DNA of 64,000 nt, from assembly GCA_040510375.1 (NCBI GenBank), contig JBEVJC010000024.1, positions 1 through 64,000 of the forward strand. The letters run 5' to 3'. The notes below the pieces were generated by a model. The model had not been told where the DNA came from. It was given only the letters and a program-made list of their open reading frames with translations, and searched no databases. Positions within the stretch are counted from its first letter, which is position 1; each line of letters begins with the position of its first letter. The DNA comes from JBEVJC01 sp040510375 (GTDB taxonomy: Bacteria > Bacteroidota > Bacteroidia > Chitinophagales > Chitinophagaceae). Shown in pieces: positions 8,994 through 18,714 of the stretch. The translations under genes were made by a program, and so were the position numbers.

Positions 8994-10034
8994 TCACAAC
9001 TGGTTTAAGATCCCTGAACAAATCGTTTCATTGCCCATGCCGAGCTCCCTTACCTTCTTCATACCTGCTCTCCTTATCTGTTCCCTTTTGTGATCATCGT
9101 TTAATAATGTTTTACAAACAGCAATACATTCATCTGCATCTTTCCAGAATACTGCTTCTTCATTTTCTTTATACATCCTTGTATGTTCAGATGTACGCTC
9201 GGCGCAAAGAAGTCCGCCTGCATAGGGAGTCTCAACCGAACGCCGGGTGTATTTGTCGCGGTTGCCATGCGAAAGCATACCCAGTGCGATTTTTGCACCC
9301 TGCATGGCAGCCACATAATTCCGGCCCGACAGGGCACCGCCCCTGTAATATTTTTTCAATTCATTCCAGTGGGGTGATTTCTGCCAGCGATCGCCCCAGA
9401 TACTGACGGGGATGCCCGCATTGATCAACTTCAGGAGAAATTTATCACGATGTTCATGTCTCATCCATGTACCGATGAATGCCACGTCCGACCTGTATTC
9501 CGGGGGAACGGAAGATTCCGGCTCAAACCCTTTATGATATACTTCATCGTAACAGGTGGTGGTACGGTATACTTTTGCGGCGCCGAGATTTTTGTATTCA
9601 GACACATTCATATCGCGAATCACCGCGCAGAGATCATAATATTTTATGGCTTTAAGCAGCGACCGGAAACGGTTACCATCACGGGTACCGGTGGGATCAT
9701 CGGTATTGTACAGGATGGCGGGGAACTTATATTCCTTCATCAGTTTCAAAAGCCGGGGTCCGATAAGTTCGCCACTATTAACCCAGAATACAGTATCCGT
9801 TCTTTTACCATCAACAGCAGCCAATTCAGCCTTTAACCATTTAAACAAATGATCCTGTACAAACCGGTAACCCGTACGGAAATGTATTTTTCCCATCAAC
9901 GGATGCCGGAGTTGTTTACCGGCTGCCTGGTACGGATTAAGTACGGTCACCTGATGACCCAAACGTTTCAATGCCTCTGCCCTATGGAATGATGTACTGG
10001 AAGGTTTATCCTCTCCCACGTAAATAATATTCAT
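8994..10034 (-). CDS. CgeB-like glycosyltransferase
   Basis: This 346-residue protein resembles the CgeB/DUF3880-type glycosyltransferases (GT-B fold, Glyco_trans_1_2 C-terminal half). Support comes from the N-terminal MNIIYVGEDKPSSTSFHRAE, the central VAFIGTWMRHEHRDKFLLKL with ISIWGDRW-like text, and the C-terminal KIALGMLSHGNRDKYTRRSVE and YAGGLLCAERTSEH. These proteins add sugars to surface glycans in several bacteria. The gene overlaps the upstream polymerase-like gene by one base (stop and start share a nucleotide). Substrate is unknown. Confidence 0.8.
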   Translation of the reverse strand: MNIIYVGEDKPSSTSFHRAEALKRLGHQVTVLNPYQAAGKQLRHPLMGKIHFRTGYRFVQDHLFKWLKAELAAVDGKRTDTVFWVNSGELIGPRLLKLMKEYKFPAILYNTDDPTGTRDGNRFRSLLKAIKYYDLCAVIRDMNVSEYKNLGAAKVYRTTTCYDEVYHKGFEPESSVPPEYRSDVAFIGTWMRHEHRDKFLLKLINAGIPVSIWGDRWQKSPHWNELKKYYRGGALSGRNYVAAMQGAKIALGMLSHGNRDKYTRRSVETPYAGGLLCAERTSEHTRMYKENEEAVFWKDADECIAVCKTLLNDDHKREQIRRAGMKKVRELGMGNETICSGILNQL

Positions 10035-11695
10035 CAGTATTGTTTCTTAAAAATCAGGTTGATCCGGCGTGCAATAAAATATACGATCCAGTATAAAAAC
10101 ATTAACTGGAGCCAGCCGCGGATCAGGTAACTAAAATGTGATGCAACGCTTTCTGCCGAGGCAAGGGTGGTAAACAGGAAATAACAGGAGAGCAATCCAG
10201 CCAGGCAGATATAAATCTTCCGTCCCCCGGTTGCAGTTGCCGGCAGCCGGAGCACAAACATATCAAATACAAAAAATAACCCGAACACACCGATACCCAG
10301 AAACAAGAGGTACCACCAACCGAATGCAGCCATCCCCGTGCCGGCGAAATGCCCCGTACGGAATCCACCCAGTGATCCGCTATTACCCTTTGCGCGAAAG
10401 TACAGGTAGTCACCAAAAGAAGCGCTCACCACAAAGTCTTTGTCTACATCAATACCTGCCGCTGATAAAACCGGTCCGGGCAGGATAGCGAAGACCCGGT
10501 CGACCGTAAACTTTCGCATTCTTTCATCCACGCCGATAATACCTGAATTCTCCAGGCTCGCATCGTTAAACTTCAGGTTGCAGAAACGGGAAAGGAAGAT
10601 ATTGTCAAAATAGTGTTCGTTCCAATCGGTAATAGAAGCAAGCGCTGCTATTTTATATTTGCTCAGTAGTTCCTTATCCTGGAATGCTTCCCAGGTGCTG
10701 GACATCAGTTCTGAATTGGAAGCAGTAGATCGCTGGCCACGCACTACAACCATGGCCACACCCAGGTCGGACAACGGACCCGTAATCATCCAGAAGGCAA
10801 TTGAAGCCATTGCGATATTACGGAAGTTGAAAATTTTATAGCTGAACTTACCCAGCAATAATCCCACGAAGTATGCAATAGCTGCAGTACTTACTCCCAC
10901 CATGAACGTGCCCCGGCTATTCCCTGCTATGCCGATGGCGATGATGACCACGGTATAAACCAGGATCGACCAGGTGGGCACCTTAAACCGTTCGGGCCGG
11001 GGAGTAAATAACGGACGAAGTAATAAAAAGTAAGGGAGGTAGGCGAATGGTTTGAGTGATTGGAAAATTTTTGCTGCACCGCCCCGTTCAGAATCTTCCA
11101 CACCACTATAACGGTTGCCAAAGAAATACATGGCAACAAGACCAAAAATACCGATGAAACCCATGATCCATAACTCGCGGTTAGTTGGCGGTTTGAAGAA
11201 CTTCAGCCGGATCAGCTTACCCTGAACCGCCCTGCGGGCAAGACTTTCAGGTTTTACCCAGTGCATATAAAACTGATGGGTAATAATAAATACCAGGAAG
11301 GCAAGGATCGAATGGATAAAAACTTCGTAGGGATACAGCAGGTTAAACACGAGTGCCTTGCCTTCCACCAGTGTGAACACGGTTGGAAGCAGGAACTGTG
11401 TGATGCCATAACCCAGCAGTAATAATGTGGACAGTGTATAGTTCTGGAGGTAGGAAAGACGAAGTACAAACTTGTCGGTGAGAAACCAACCCGCAAGTAC
11501 AGTACTCACTGCGAAAAGATTTTCGTTATCAAAGAAAAATACCAGTTGCAATGCACCCGCCAGTAACATGAGGATCCGTACCCATTTTTTAAAACTCACC
11601 AGGAATACCGCCGTTGCCGGTGATGTTTTCCCGATGATCGTTGGTGCGGCCGTTCCCTGAGATAATGGTAATATGTTTTCGGTTGCCGGGTTCAC
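10034..11695 (-). CDS. Multi-spanning membrane protein, probable repeat-unit polymerase (Wzy-like)
   Basis: This 553-residue inner-membrane protein has about 10-12 hydrophobic segments. A long polar stretch at roughly residues 330-450 contains FGDYLYFRAKGNSGSLGGF and lies before the last membrane helices, as expected for the large periplasmic loop of O-antigen/EPS polymerases. Its place between the flippase and the transferases in a Wzx/Wzy-type locus supports the role of joining repeat units in the periplasm. Wzy proteins share little sequence, so the call rests on topology and context. It overlaps the upstream flippase gene by 4 bp. Confidence 0.65.
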   Translation of the reverse strand: MNPATENILPLSQGTAAPTIIGKTSPATAVFLVSFKKWVRILMLLAGALQLVFFFDNENLFAVSTVLAGWFLTDKFVLRLSYLQNYTLSTLLLLGYGITQFLLPTVFTLVEGKALVFNLLYPYEVFIHSILAFLVFIITHQFYMHWVKPESLARRAVQGKLIRLKFFKPPTNRELWIMGFIGIFGLVAMYFFGNRYSGVEDSERGGAAKIFQSLKPFAYLPYFLLLRPLFTPRPERFKVPTWSILVYTVVIIAIGIAGNSRGTFMVGVSTAAIAYFVGLLLGKFSYKIFNFRNIAMASIAFWMITGPLSDLGVAMVVVRGQRSTASNSELMSSTWEAFQDKELLSKYKIAALASITDWNEHYFDNIFLSRFCNLKFNDASLENSGIIGVDERMRKFTVDRVFAILPGPVLSAAGIDVDKDFVVSASFGDYLYFRAKGNSGSLGGFRTGHFAGTGMAAFGWWYLLFLGIGVFGLFFVFDMFVLRLPATATGGRKIYICLAGLLSCYFLFTTLASAESVASHFSYLIRGWLQLMFLYWIVYFIARRINLIFKKQY

Positions 11696-13245
11696 TTTGT
11701 TATGGTTGCTGCGTTTGTTTTGAATTTAAGAAAGGATAAACGTGAAGCCATTGATTGTACTTTACTGACTGCAAGCCGGGGCAGGCTGTTCCAGTACAAA
11801 CGGACGCAGAAGAACATCAGCGCCAGTCCAACCAGTAACACGACCCAGCGATATTGATGGATGTACACCAGGGCCACCATCACCAGGGCCGATAACCAGA
11901 CTGATCCCAGTACAATCCTTGAAGAACGAACGGGCCATGAAAGGCCATTCTCCTTTAACCAGTCGCGGGCAACAATCCGGTATCCTGCTGTTGCAAAGAT
12001 CTCGGCCAGCAGTAATGCGGTACCCGCTCCATTAATGCCAAACATCGGTACAAGAATAAACATGCCGCCCACGGCGGTAACGGCTGCCACCAGTGAAATC
12101 AGTAATTGCGGACGCAGCAGGTTATTGCCACGCAGCACGGCCATGGCGGGTTGTGCCACCGCAAACACGAGTACACCAAACGAAAGCTGTGCAAATAAAA
12201 GGGGTTGGAACTCCACCTGTCCCTTTGTCCAGATCCTGAACAGCGGACCGATAAAATACTGCAGGATTATAAAACCCGGAGTCAGTAACGCCAGGACGAT
12301 CAGCCATACCGTGCTGAACGAAGCTTCTGTTTTATCCTGGTCGCGGTTATTCAGGAACCGCATAAGTTCCGGCATCAATGGATTGGTAATAGTATTTAAG
12401 CCCTGTAAAGCGATATTGGCAGCAGTGCGTGTGGTGGAAAAACCCACCAGTGCTGCGGCACCAACCAGCGGTGATAACACGATCCTTACGCCCTGCTGCC
12501 GGAAATTTTCAAGCAGGCTGCGGGCCGACAGGACGATTGACCGGGTAAAATTTTTAAAGGCTCTGGGAAAGGAAGGTTTTGAATAGTTGATCCCGATCCG
12601 TTTAAGAAGACGTGAAATATCGATCAGTTGCGGAATGGAACCGATTACGGTGGCGAGGGCAAGGATCATACCTGTGGTCAGCAAACCAGCTCCCAGTGTT
12701 ACAGCAATCACGGGCACGAAGGTCTGTACCAGTCCTGCCCAAACCTGCCACCAGCCCATTCTTGAATAGTATCCGAATGGGGAAAGTGATCTTGCAATCA
12801 GTCCGGTGAGACTGGTGAACGTACTCCAGATACTGATCTGTATCAGTAACAGCAAACCACCATCATGAACAATCTGCTGGTCCCTCACGGACGCGATACC
12901 CAGTAATTCTGAGGCAATGCCGGTGGTAATAAAAATCAGGACGAGTCCGATTTCCGAAAAACCGATCAGTGCACCCGCTGCCAGTCCCGACCAGAGATCT
13001 GCCGAGATCGTTTCTTTATTCTTCTCCCCTTCCTTCAGGAATTTGAATTCAAGATAGGTCTGGTGCCCCTGGTTGAATACCGAGATTACCGTCAGAAGCG
13101 CCTGCACGGTGATCCAGATGGCATAGGTCTGCACATCCCAATAGGTCAGGTAAATAGGCACCAGGATCAGTTGCGATAACATTGTGATCCCGATGCGGAG
13201 CCATGAAGCGATACTTCCCGAAACAACCCTTCTTGTAGTTGACAT
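11692..13245 (-). CDS. Wzx-like polysaccharide flippase (MOP superfamily)
   Basis: This 517-residue protein has about 12-14 transmembrane segments and begins STTRRVVSGSIASWLRIGIT, a typical polysaccharide-transporter start with a short basic N-terminus. The first two helices contain LSQLILVPIYLTYWD. The middle has RSLLENFRQQGVRIVLSPLVG and GFSTTRTAANIALQGLNTI, characteristic of Wzx/RfbX-type flippases. It should move the undecaprenyl-linked repeat unit across the inner membrane. It lies 26 bp downstream of the Wzc-like gene and overlaps the polymerase-like gene by 4 bp. Confidence 0.85.
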   Translation of the reverse strand: MSTTRRVVSGSIASWLRIGITMLSQLILVPIYLTYWDVQTYAIWITVQALLTVISVFNQGHQTYLEFKFLKEGEKNKETISADLWSGLAAGALIGFSEIGLVLIFITTGIASELLGIASVRDQQIVHDGGLLLLIQISIWSTFTSLTGLIARSLSPFGYYSRMGWWQVWAGLVQTFVPVIAVTLGAGLLTTGMILALATVIGSIPQLIDISRLLKRIGINYSKPSFPRAFKNFTRSIVLSARSLLENFRQQGVRIVLSPLVGAAALVGFSTTRTAANIALQGLNTITNPLMPELMRFLNNRDQDKTEASFSTVWLIVLALLTPGFIILQYFIGPLFRIWTKGQVEFQPLLFAQLSFGVLVFAVAQPAMAVLRGNNLLRPQLLISLVAAVTAVGGMFILVPMFGINGAGTALLLAEIFATAGYRIVARDWLKENGLSWPVRSSRIVLGSVWLSALVMVALVYIHQYRWVVLLVGLALMFFCVRLYWNSLPRLAVSKVQSMASRLSFLKFKTNAATITK

Positions 13246-13271
13246 ACTGCATTAATTTCCCCGGGCTTTTA

Positions 13272-15629
13272 TCAAGCCTCGTCTTCAACAAAGTAACCCT
13301 TACCATACACATACCCGCCGCTATCATACCTTTTGCGTTTACCCACATCATTGAGCAGGATGTAAACGGGGTTCTTTGCTCCGTTTGATTTCAGGGAACG
13401 AAGTTCATTATACACGGCTTTATTAGTATGATCCTGGCGAAGCACAACCAGTGTGATATCGGAATACTCCTGCAGCAGGCTGGCGTCAGTCACCAGGCTG
13501 AATGGCGGTGTATCAATGATCACTATATCAAATATTGCCTTCAGGTCGTCGATCATTTTTTTCATCTGCGATCCCGAGATCAATTCGGCCGGATTGGGCG
13601 GAATAAAACCTGCGGGCAGCAGATACAGGAAACCATCATTGCCCGGAAGTTCAATGATAAGGTCTTCCACTTTCTTTTTACCGGTAAGTACGCTCGAGAT
13701 CCCTTCCTTACCCGTTATGCCAAGATCCTTTGATACTGCGGGTTTGCGAAGATCAAACTCGAGTATCACCGTTTTTTTATTCAGCAGTGCATAACCTGCT
13801 GCAAGGTTAACGCTGATAAAACTTTTACCATCACCTGGCTGGAAGGAGGTAATCAGGATGGTTTGTACATCCTTTCCTTTTCCGGTATAACCAATCGACG
13901 TACGGATATTTCGAATCTGTTCGGCAACCACGGATCTTGAAGTCCGGTTAATGACAATCGGGTTTTTTACTTTTTTAGCATGGGAGATCATACCAATGAT
14001 AGGTATACTGGTACGTTCTTCCACCTGGGCAGCATCACCGATTTTATTATTCATAAAATCCTTCACACCCACCACCACAATAGGGATCAATAAACCAAGC
14101 AGGACCGCCAGTCCCCAGGTAGGGATTTTACGGGGCGATACCACACCCACACTACGAGGGCGGATAATGGTTCTTGAGTCTTCAATATTGGAAGCGCCAC
14201 TTACGGCAGCTTCCTCCCTTTTCTGCAACAGGAACGCATACAGTTGTTGTTGTACATTCTGGTTACGGGTGATCTGTAAAAGTTTTCTTTCCAGTGATGG
14301 CATATTACGGATCCGTCCACTCAGCTGGTTATCCTTGCTGGCTACATCATTCACCGCTATCATGTAGGCGCTCTTGAGGTTTTTGACGTTGGTCAGTAAT
14401 TTGTTCCGGAGTTCCTTTACCTGTTGCTGCATGTCAACCAGGCCCGGGTTCCTTGGACCCGAAAGTTCCTGCAGGCGGTCTTTGCGCAACAGCAGTTCAT
14501 TATGCTGGGCAATCAGGGCACCAAGTGAAGGCTCCTGAATGCCGAGGGTGGAAGCCACCATCTGGGGATTTTCCTGGTTGATGATCAGGTCGCGTTCAAG
14601 GGCGCTGATAATATTCAGCTGCGTCTGGCTCTGGGCGCGCTGTGCGTCGATTGCCTGCGATGCGATCATAAATTGCTGGGCATCTGCAGAAAGATCGGTC
14701 ACCCGGTTATCACTTTTAAATCTTTCCACGGAGCCTTCCACTTCCTGTAATTCGCGGGACACTGCAAGGAGGCGTTCGTTGAGGAAGGTTACGGTATTAT
14801 CGGTAACAATATTTTTATCTTTCAGTCCGTGTTCGTTATAAACGCGCACGAGTGTCTGCAGGATCGCCACTCCCCTTTTTCTATTCAGGTCTTTGATGGA
14901 CAGGTTGATCACGGTGGCATTTTTACTTACCGCTTCTACGGAGATTTTTTTAACCATGGCATCGGTTGTTTCACCCGGTGTCTGGATAGTTACTTCATAG
15001 TTCCGTGTGGGAGCAGCAGAATCGGCCGATATTTCGCGGTTATGCAGCAGGTTGGGCATAAAACGGATATGTATGGGACCAATGCCTGTCTCCTGTCCAT
15101 ATTTGATGAACTGGGGTCTGGTATCTTCGTCACGGGCAAACAGGACTCCCCCGGTACTGTCAGTTACATGCCAGGTGGCAGGTTGCCTGATTATTTCCGG
15201 ATTGATAATCTCCAGTGCAAAGGGTATATCATCGTCGTATACATCCACGTCGCGGATCCGGCCCAGGTGTTTTATGTCAACGAAGAGCTGGAGGGTGCCC
15301 ACCACTTCTTCCATAAGATCGTAACTCTTGAGGATCTCAATTTCATTTTCGACCAGTTTATTACTGCTTCCGAATCCCATTTCGCTGAATACGGAGCTGT
15401 TCATCAGGTCGGCACCTTTTTTCTCATCCTTTACCATTACTGCTGCCACTGAGTTGAACACAGGGTTTTTGTATTTGAGATAAAAGAAGGCAAGGGCCAG
15501 ACAAGCCAGAAGGCTAAGCAGGAACCATGGCCACATGCGGAGCATGCGGATGATCCAGCGGTTCAGGTTAAAGTCGGTGTCTTTCTCCTTCATCACCAGT
15601 TCGTCGGAATCTATGTGTTGCTGCTTCAT
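13272..15629 (-). CDS. Wzc-like polysaccharide co-polymerase and tyrosine autokinase
   Basis: This 785-residue protein combines an N-terminal Wzz chain-length domain with a C-terminal BY-kinase. The first membrane helix (WFLLSLLACLALAFFYLKY) is near residue 35, and a long coiled-coil periplasmic region ends at the second helix (PTWGLAVLLGLLIPIVVVGV) near residue 505. The kinase has Walker A FQPGDGKSFISVNLA, Walker A-prime LEFDLRKP and Walker B VIIDTPP. A tyrosine-rich tail with four Tyr in the last 20 residues is the likely autophosphorylation cluster. It controls polymerisation and export together with the Wza-like gene 33 bp upstream. Confidence 0.93.
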   Translation of the reverse strand: MKQQHIDSDELVMKEKDTDFNLNRWIIRMLRMWPWFLLSLLACLALAFFYLKYKNPVFNSVAAVMVKDEKKGADLMNSSVFSEMGFGSSNKLVENEIEILKSYDLMEEVVGTLQLFVDIKHLGRIRDVDVYDDDIPFALEIINPEIIRQPATWHVTDSTGGVLFARDEDTRPQFIKYGQETGIGPIHIRFMPNLLHNREISADSAAPTRNYEVTIQTPGETTDAMVKKISVEAVSKNATVINLSIKDLNRKRGVAILQTLVRVYNEHGLKDKNIVTDNTVTFLNERLLAVSRELQEVEGSVERFKSDNRVTDLSADAQQFMIASQAIDAQRAQSQTQLNIISALERDLIINQENPQMVASTLGIQEPSLGALIAQHNELLLRKDRLQELSGPRNPGLVDMQQQVKELRNKLLTNVKNLKSAYMIAVNDVASKDNQLSGRIRNMPSLERKLLQITRNQNVQQQLYAFLLQKREEAAVSGASNIEDSRTIIRPRSVGVVSPRKIPTWGLAVLLGLLIPIVVVGVKDFMNNKIGDAAQVEERTSIPIIGMISHAKKVKNPIVINRTSRSVVAEQIRNIRTSIGYTGKGKDVQTILITSFQPGDGKSFISVNLAAGYALLNKKTVILEFDLRKPAVSKDLGITGKEGISSVLTGKKKVEDLIIELPGNDGFLYLLPAGFIPPNPAELISGSQMKKMIDDLKAIFDIVIIDTPPFSLVTDASLLQEYSDITLVVLRQDHTNKAVYNELRSLKSNGAKNPVYILLNDVGKRKRYDSGGYVYGKGYFVEDEA

Positions 15630-15662
15630 ATTATAAGTAATAAATGGTTGTTGGTTGTAGGG

Positions 15663-16460
15663 TTAACGGCGGGTAATAATTATAGTGGCGATGGAAATCG
15701 CACTGGTAATAATCGGCACCCAGAAGCCACGCCCATTGGCATTCAGGCTTTTTGCTTTATTTGGTTGGATATAGATTATATCATTCTGGCGAAGCTGGAA
15801 GTAAGGAGAGTTCATTACGTTGGACTTGTTGAAATCCAGTACAGCCACTTCGGTATTACCATCGGGTAGTTTGCGGATTATGCGGACATTCCTGCGGACT
15901 CCGAAGGCGGTCATATCGCCGGAGGCACCCACTGCTTCCAGTACATTGATAGTTTGTCCGTTTACCGGAATAACTACGGGCCGGTTCACTTCGCCGATTA
16001 CTGTCACTTTGAAGTTGACAAGGTTTACGGTAACAACGGCATCCTTTAAGTATTCCGAAAGTCTGGTTTTGATAAGATGTTTCAGGTCTTCCGTGGTGGC
16101 CCCAACTGCCGGGATTTCACCAATCACGGGCATGGTAATGAAACCGGTGGAAGAAACCCGGTACACATTAATAAATCCACCCTGGCTGGACAGGGCTCCT
16201 GTACCTGCATTCGCCTGTAAGGAGGGAGTAACTGCTGCAAGGTTAAAATACTGGGCCGCCTCGGGTGAATTACTTGAGATAGTCACCTGCACCTCGTCAT
16301 TTGTCTGGAGTCGGAGCGGTACGTAGGGGATGCTGGCAATCTTACTCACCGCATCATCAGGAAGATCCTGGAAATAGGCCAGTTGTTTGGATGATTTGCA
16401 ACTGGTAAAAAAGAATGCTGCCAGTAATATTGCCGCAGCAGGGAGTTTAAGTGTGCGCAT
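15663..16460 (-). CDS. Wza-like polysaccharide export lipoprotein (Poly_export/SLBB)
   Basis: This 265-residue lipoprotein has the lipobox FFFTSC with Cys21. The polysaccharide-export domain follows (LQTNDEVQVTISS, VYRVSSTGFITMPVIGEI, LKHLIKTRLSEYLKDAVVTV). Then comes one SLBB-type segment (KVTVIGEVNRPVVIPVNG and VLEAVGASGDMTAFG) and a C-terminal hydrophobic helix, GFWVPIITSAISIATIIIT. That helix is common in Bacteroidota homologues and would span a membrane. The protein forms the outer-membrane export channel for the polymer. It is the first gene of the leftward operon, so its upstream region carries the main promoter. Confidence 0.92.
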   Translation of the reverse strand: MRTLKLPAAAILLAAFFFTSCKSSKQLAYFQDLPDDAVSKIASIPYVPLRLQTNDEVQVTISSNSPEAAQYFNLAAVTPSLQANAGTGALSSQGGFINVYRVSSTGFITMPVIGEIPAVGATTEDLKHLIKTRLSEYLKDAVVTVNLVNFKVTVIGEVNRPVVIPVNGQTINVLEAVGASGDMTAFGVRRNVRIIRKLPDGNTEVAVLDFNKSNVMNSPYFQLRQNDIIYIQPNKAKSLNANGRGFWVPIITSAISIATIIITRR

Positions 16461-17295
16461 TGTTAGGTTATATATAAGTAATGATGTGTCGTCAGGTTCA
16501 AGTCTGATTTAGCAAAGCTTCGCTACCGTCAGTCCCATCCGCCATTTACTGCGCGCTGGAAATGACCAATAAATACAGGCAGCGCTCACGTTAAAAACTT
16601 TAACCGGATACTGGGTCTTAAACTAATAAGGTATAGCTGGAACAGGCAATCGGTAAAAAACGGCTTATCGAAGGTCGGATCTTGGTGTTTGTCACATGGA
16701 CAGCCCCGGCAGGCCCGGATTTAATGGGCGGGTGTAGACACGGATTTGCGAAAATTCAGATATGTATCTCATTCTGGTGAAGCGGATAGAATAAGGTACT
16801 CCATCTACGTAACCACATGATGCGACGAAAATAATACAAACGGACTAATTGAGGTAACATTAAGTCGATTAAGTTTAGGTACCTGAAAAACAAATTTTTT
16901 CAGTGGATTCAAAATGAAAATTATTAGTCCTGTTCATTCCTGGAAGCCGGAACAAATAACCTCATTATTAAATATTAATTGAATATTGGGGAAAGAACGC
17001 TACAGTTTTGTGCTGAAGACGTCCAGTCATTTTTTATTTATAATGTTCGACACACTTGATATTTCATTAATATATGTTTGTATAAACACTTATAGAAAAT
17101 ATTGTACCGCAATTATTTTGGACTGTTTAATCAAAAAGTATTCCTATTCCAGTCTATTGGTATTATTTTTGAAAAGTATCGATATCCACCTGTTTTAAAT
17201 ACAAGCCTCCCCCTATATCTGTTGAGAATCGTCATCAACCGTTTATCCGGGTTGATCGTAACGCTGTTTGCCCTGACATAATTAAACTACCCTGA
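16461..17295. promoter_or_regulatory. 835-bp divergent control region of the polysaccharide locus
   Basis: The region lies between the first leftward gene (Wza-like) and the first rightward gene (WcaI-like). I see no believable gene in it. It contains an imperfect dyad, TAGCAAAGCTTCGCTA (16510-16525; 2 mispaired positions out of 8). A second dyad, ATCAACC/GGTTGAT (17234-17256), has a 9-base spacer and lies 40 bp before the rightward start. The part from about 16840 to 17200 is notably AT-rich. Long leaders are expected for operons controlled by UpxY-type antitermination, but a specific recruitment element is not visible to me. Confidence 0.55.
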
Positions 17296-18630
17296 ATGAA
17301 TCCAAAGCGTGTGCTGCTGGTTGGAGGCAACTTCAAGCCTGAACTTACAGGAATTGGAAAATACAATGGCGAGATGATCGACTGGTTATCTTCCAATGGA
17401 ATGGAGTGTTCCGTTATCACCACCTATCCTTATTATCCCCAATGGGAAGTCCATCCGGATTACAAATCGAAATCTTATTGGTTTAAAACCGAAAAGATCC
17501 GCAGTCAGGAGAAAGCGGATGTTAATATATACCGATGTCCCCACTATGTTCCCTCCAAACCAACAGGTGCAAGGCGGATGTTATCTGATCTGACATTTTT
17601 TATGTCAGCTTTCGTGCAGGTATTCCTTTCTTTCTTCCACAAGAAATATGATTATGTTATTGCAGTGGCCCCACCCTTCCATGTCGGGTTTCTCGCGTTG
17701 TTTTATAAATTGATTACGGGTACACCGATGGTCTACCATATCCAGGACCTGCAGATAGATGCGGCCAGTGAATTAGGGATGATCAGGCAGGGTTGGTTGT
17801 TGAAACTGATGTTTAAGATGGAAGCATTCCTGTTAAAAAAGTCAGACTACGTAAGTAGTATCTCTTATGGGATGATTTCCAGGATCAAAACCAAGACTGA
17901 CAAGGAAGTAATCTTTTTCCCCAACTGGGTTGACTCGAATGAATTATATCCCATTTACCGGACGGTTGGACTGAAAGAAAAATTTGGTTTCAATGATAAT
18001 GAGAAAATAGTATTGTATTCGGGCGCTATAGGTGAAAAGCAGGGATTGGAAAACATCCTGCTTGCTGCCGGCCAGATGAACGAATTGCCGGTCAGGTTTG
18101 TGATCTGTGGAAGCGGACCCTATAAGGAGAAGCTGCAGGAGATGGGTGAAAGAAGGGGTTTAACCAATGTGACATTTCTTCCTTTGCAGCCTAAGGAATC
18201 ATTCAATGATTTTTTGAATGCGGCCGATCTGCACCTGGTGTTGCAGAAAGCCAATGCCAATGACCTGGTGATGCCCTCCAAGCTTACGGGGATTCTGGCT
18301 GTAGGTGGAGCCGCCCTGGTTACCGCACCAGTCGGTTCAAGTTTGTACAACTATATTTCTTCCTATAAAATTGCTACTCTCGCTGAACCGGAGGACCTGT
18401 CAGCATTGATTAACGGGATCAGTAAGGTATTATTTGACGGATCCCATACCAGTACCAGTCAGAATGCTTACCGGTTTGCCGATGAATTCCTCAATATTGA
18501 CCGGATCATTCCAAACTTCCTGAGCCAGATTTCACCGGCGGAGCTGGGTCTTCACCCTGGTGTACGTGTGGCGCGGGCAAATGTGAGCCGTCAACATGGT
18601 TCTGACACCCTGCATAGCCAGCGGGTATAG
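17296..18630 (+). CDS. WcaI-like GT4 glycosyltransferase
   Basis: This 444-residue GT-B protein matches the WcaI group of colanic-acid glycosyltransferases. It opens KRVLLVGGNFKPELTGIGKY with the glycine loop. Typical WcaI text follows: TTYPYYPQWEVHPDYKSKSY, FHVGFLALFYKLITGTPMVY and HIQDLQIDAASELGM. The donor domain has VLYSGAIGEKQGLENILLAA and, towards the end, LVMPSKLTGILAVGGA. The last 35 residues look like a low-conservation extension. It starts the rightward arm of the locus. It likely adds a sugar (fucose in colanic acid) to the growing repeat; the exact sugar here is inference. Confidence 0.85.
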   Translation: MNPKRVLLVGGNFKPELTGIGKYNGEMIDWLSSNGMECSVITTYPYYPQWEVHPDYKSKSYWFKTEKIRSQEKADVNIYRCPHYVPSKPTGARRMLSDLTFFMSAFVQVFLSFFHKKYDYVIAVAPPFHVGFLALFYKLITGTPMVYHIQDLQIDAASELGMIRQGWLLKLMFKMEAFLLKKSDYVSSISYGMISRIKTKTDKEVIFFPNWVDSNELYPIYRTVGLKEKFGFNDNEKIVLYSGAIGEKQGLENILLAAGQMNELPVRFVICGSGPYKEKLQEMGERRGLTNVTFLPLQPKESFNDFLNAADLHLVLQKANANDLVMPSKLTGILAVGGAALVTAPVGSSLYNYISSYKIATLAEPEDLSALINGISKVLFDGSHTSTSQNAYRFADEFLNIDRIIPNFLSQISPAELGLHPGVRVARANVSRQHGSDTLHSQRV

Positions 18631-18714
18631 GGGTTATTCAAACAGGGGAAATTAAAAAAGGCAACTTATCTTTCGGCGCGAAAGGAAGTTTATAACAGCG
18701 CCAATTCATTTTAA

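Noticed and set aside
11861..12586. 241-codon open frame on the plus strand
   Set aside because: It is antisense to the flippase gene, rich in Ser/Thr/Arg and Asn with no fold-like pattern. The minus-strand frame is a clear MOP-family protein.
14829..15452. 207-codon open frame on the plus strand
   Set aside because: It lies entirely antisense to the Wzc-like gene, whose kinase and coiled-coil features are unambiguous.
16986..17198. 70-codon frame in the divergent leader of the polysaccharide locus
   Set aside because: It is very AT-rich with a composition like random AT sequence, no conserved pattern and no ribosome site.
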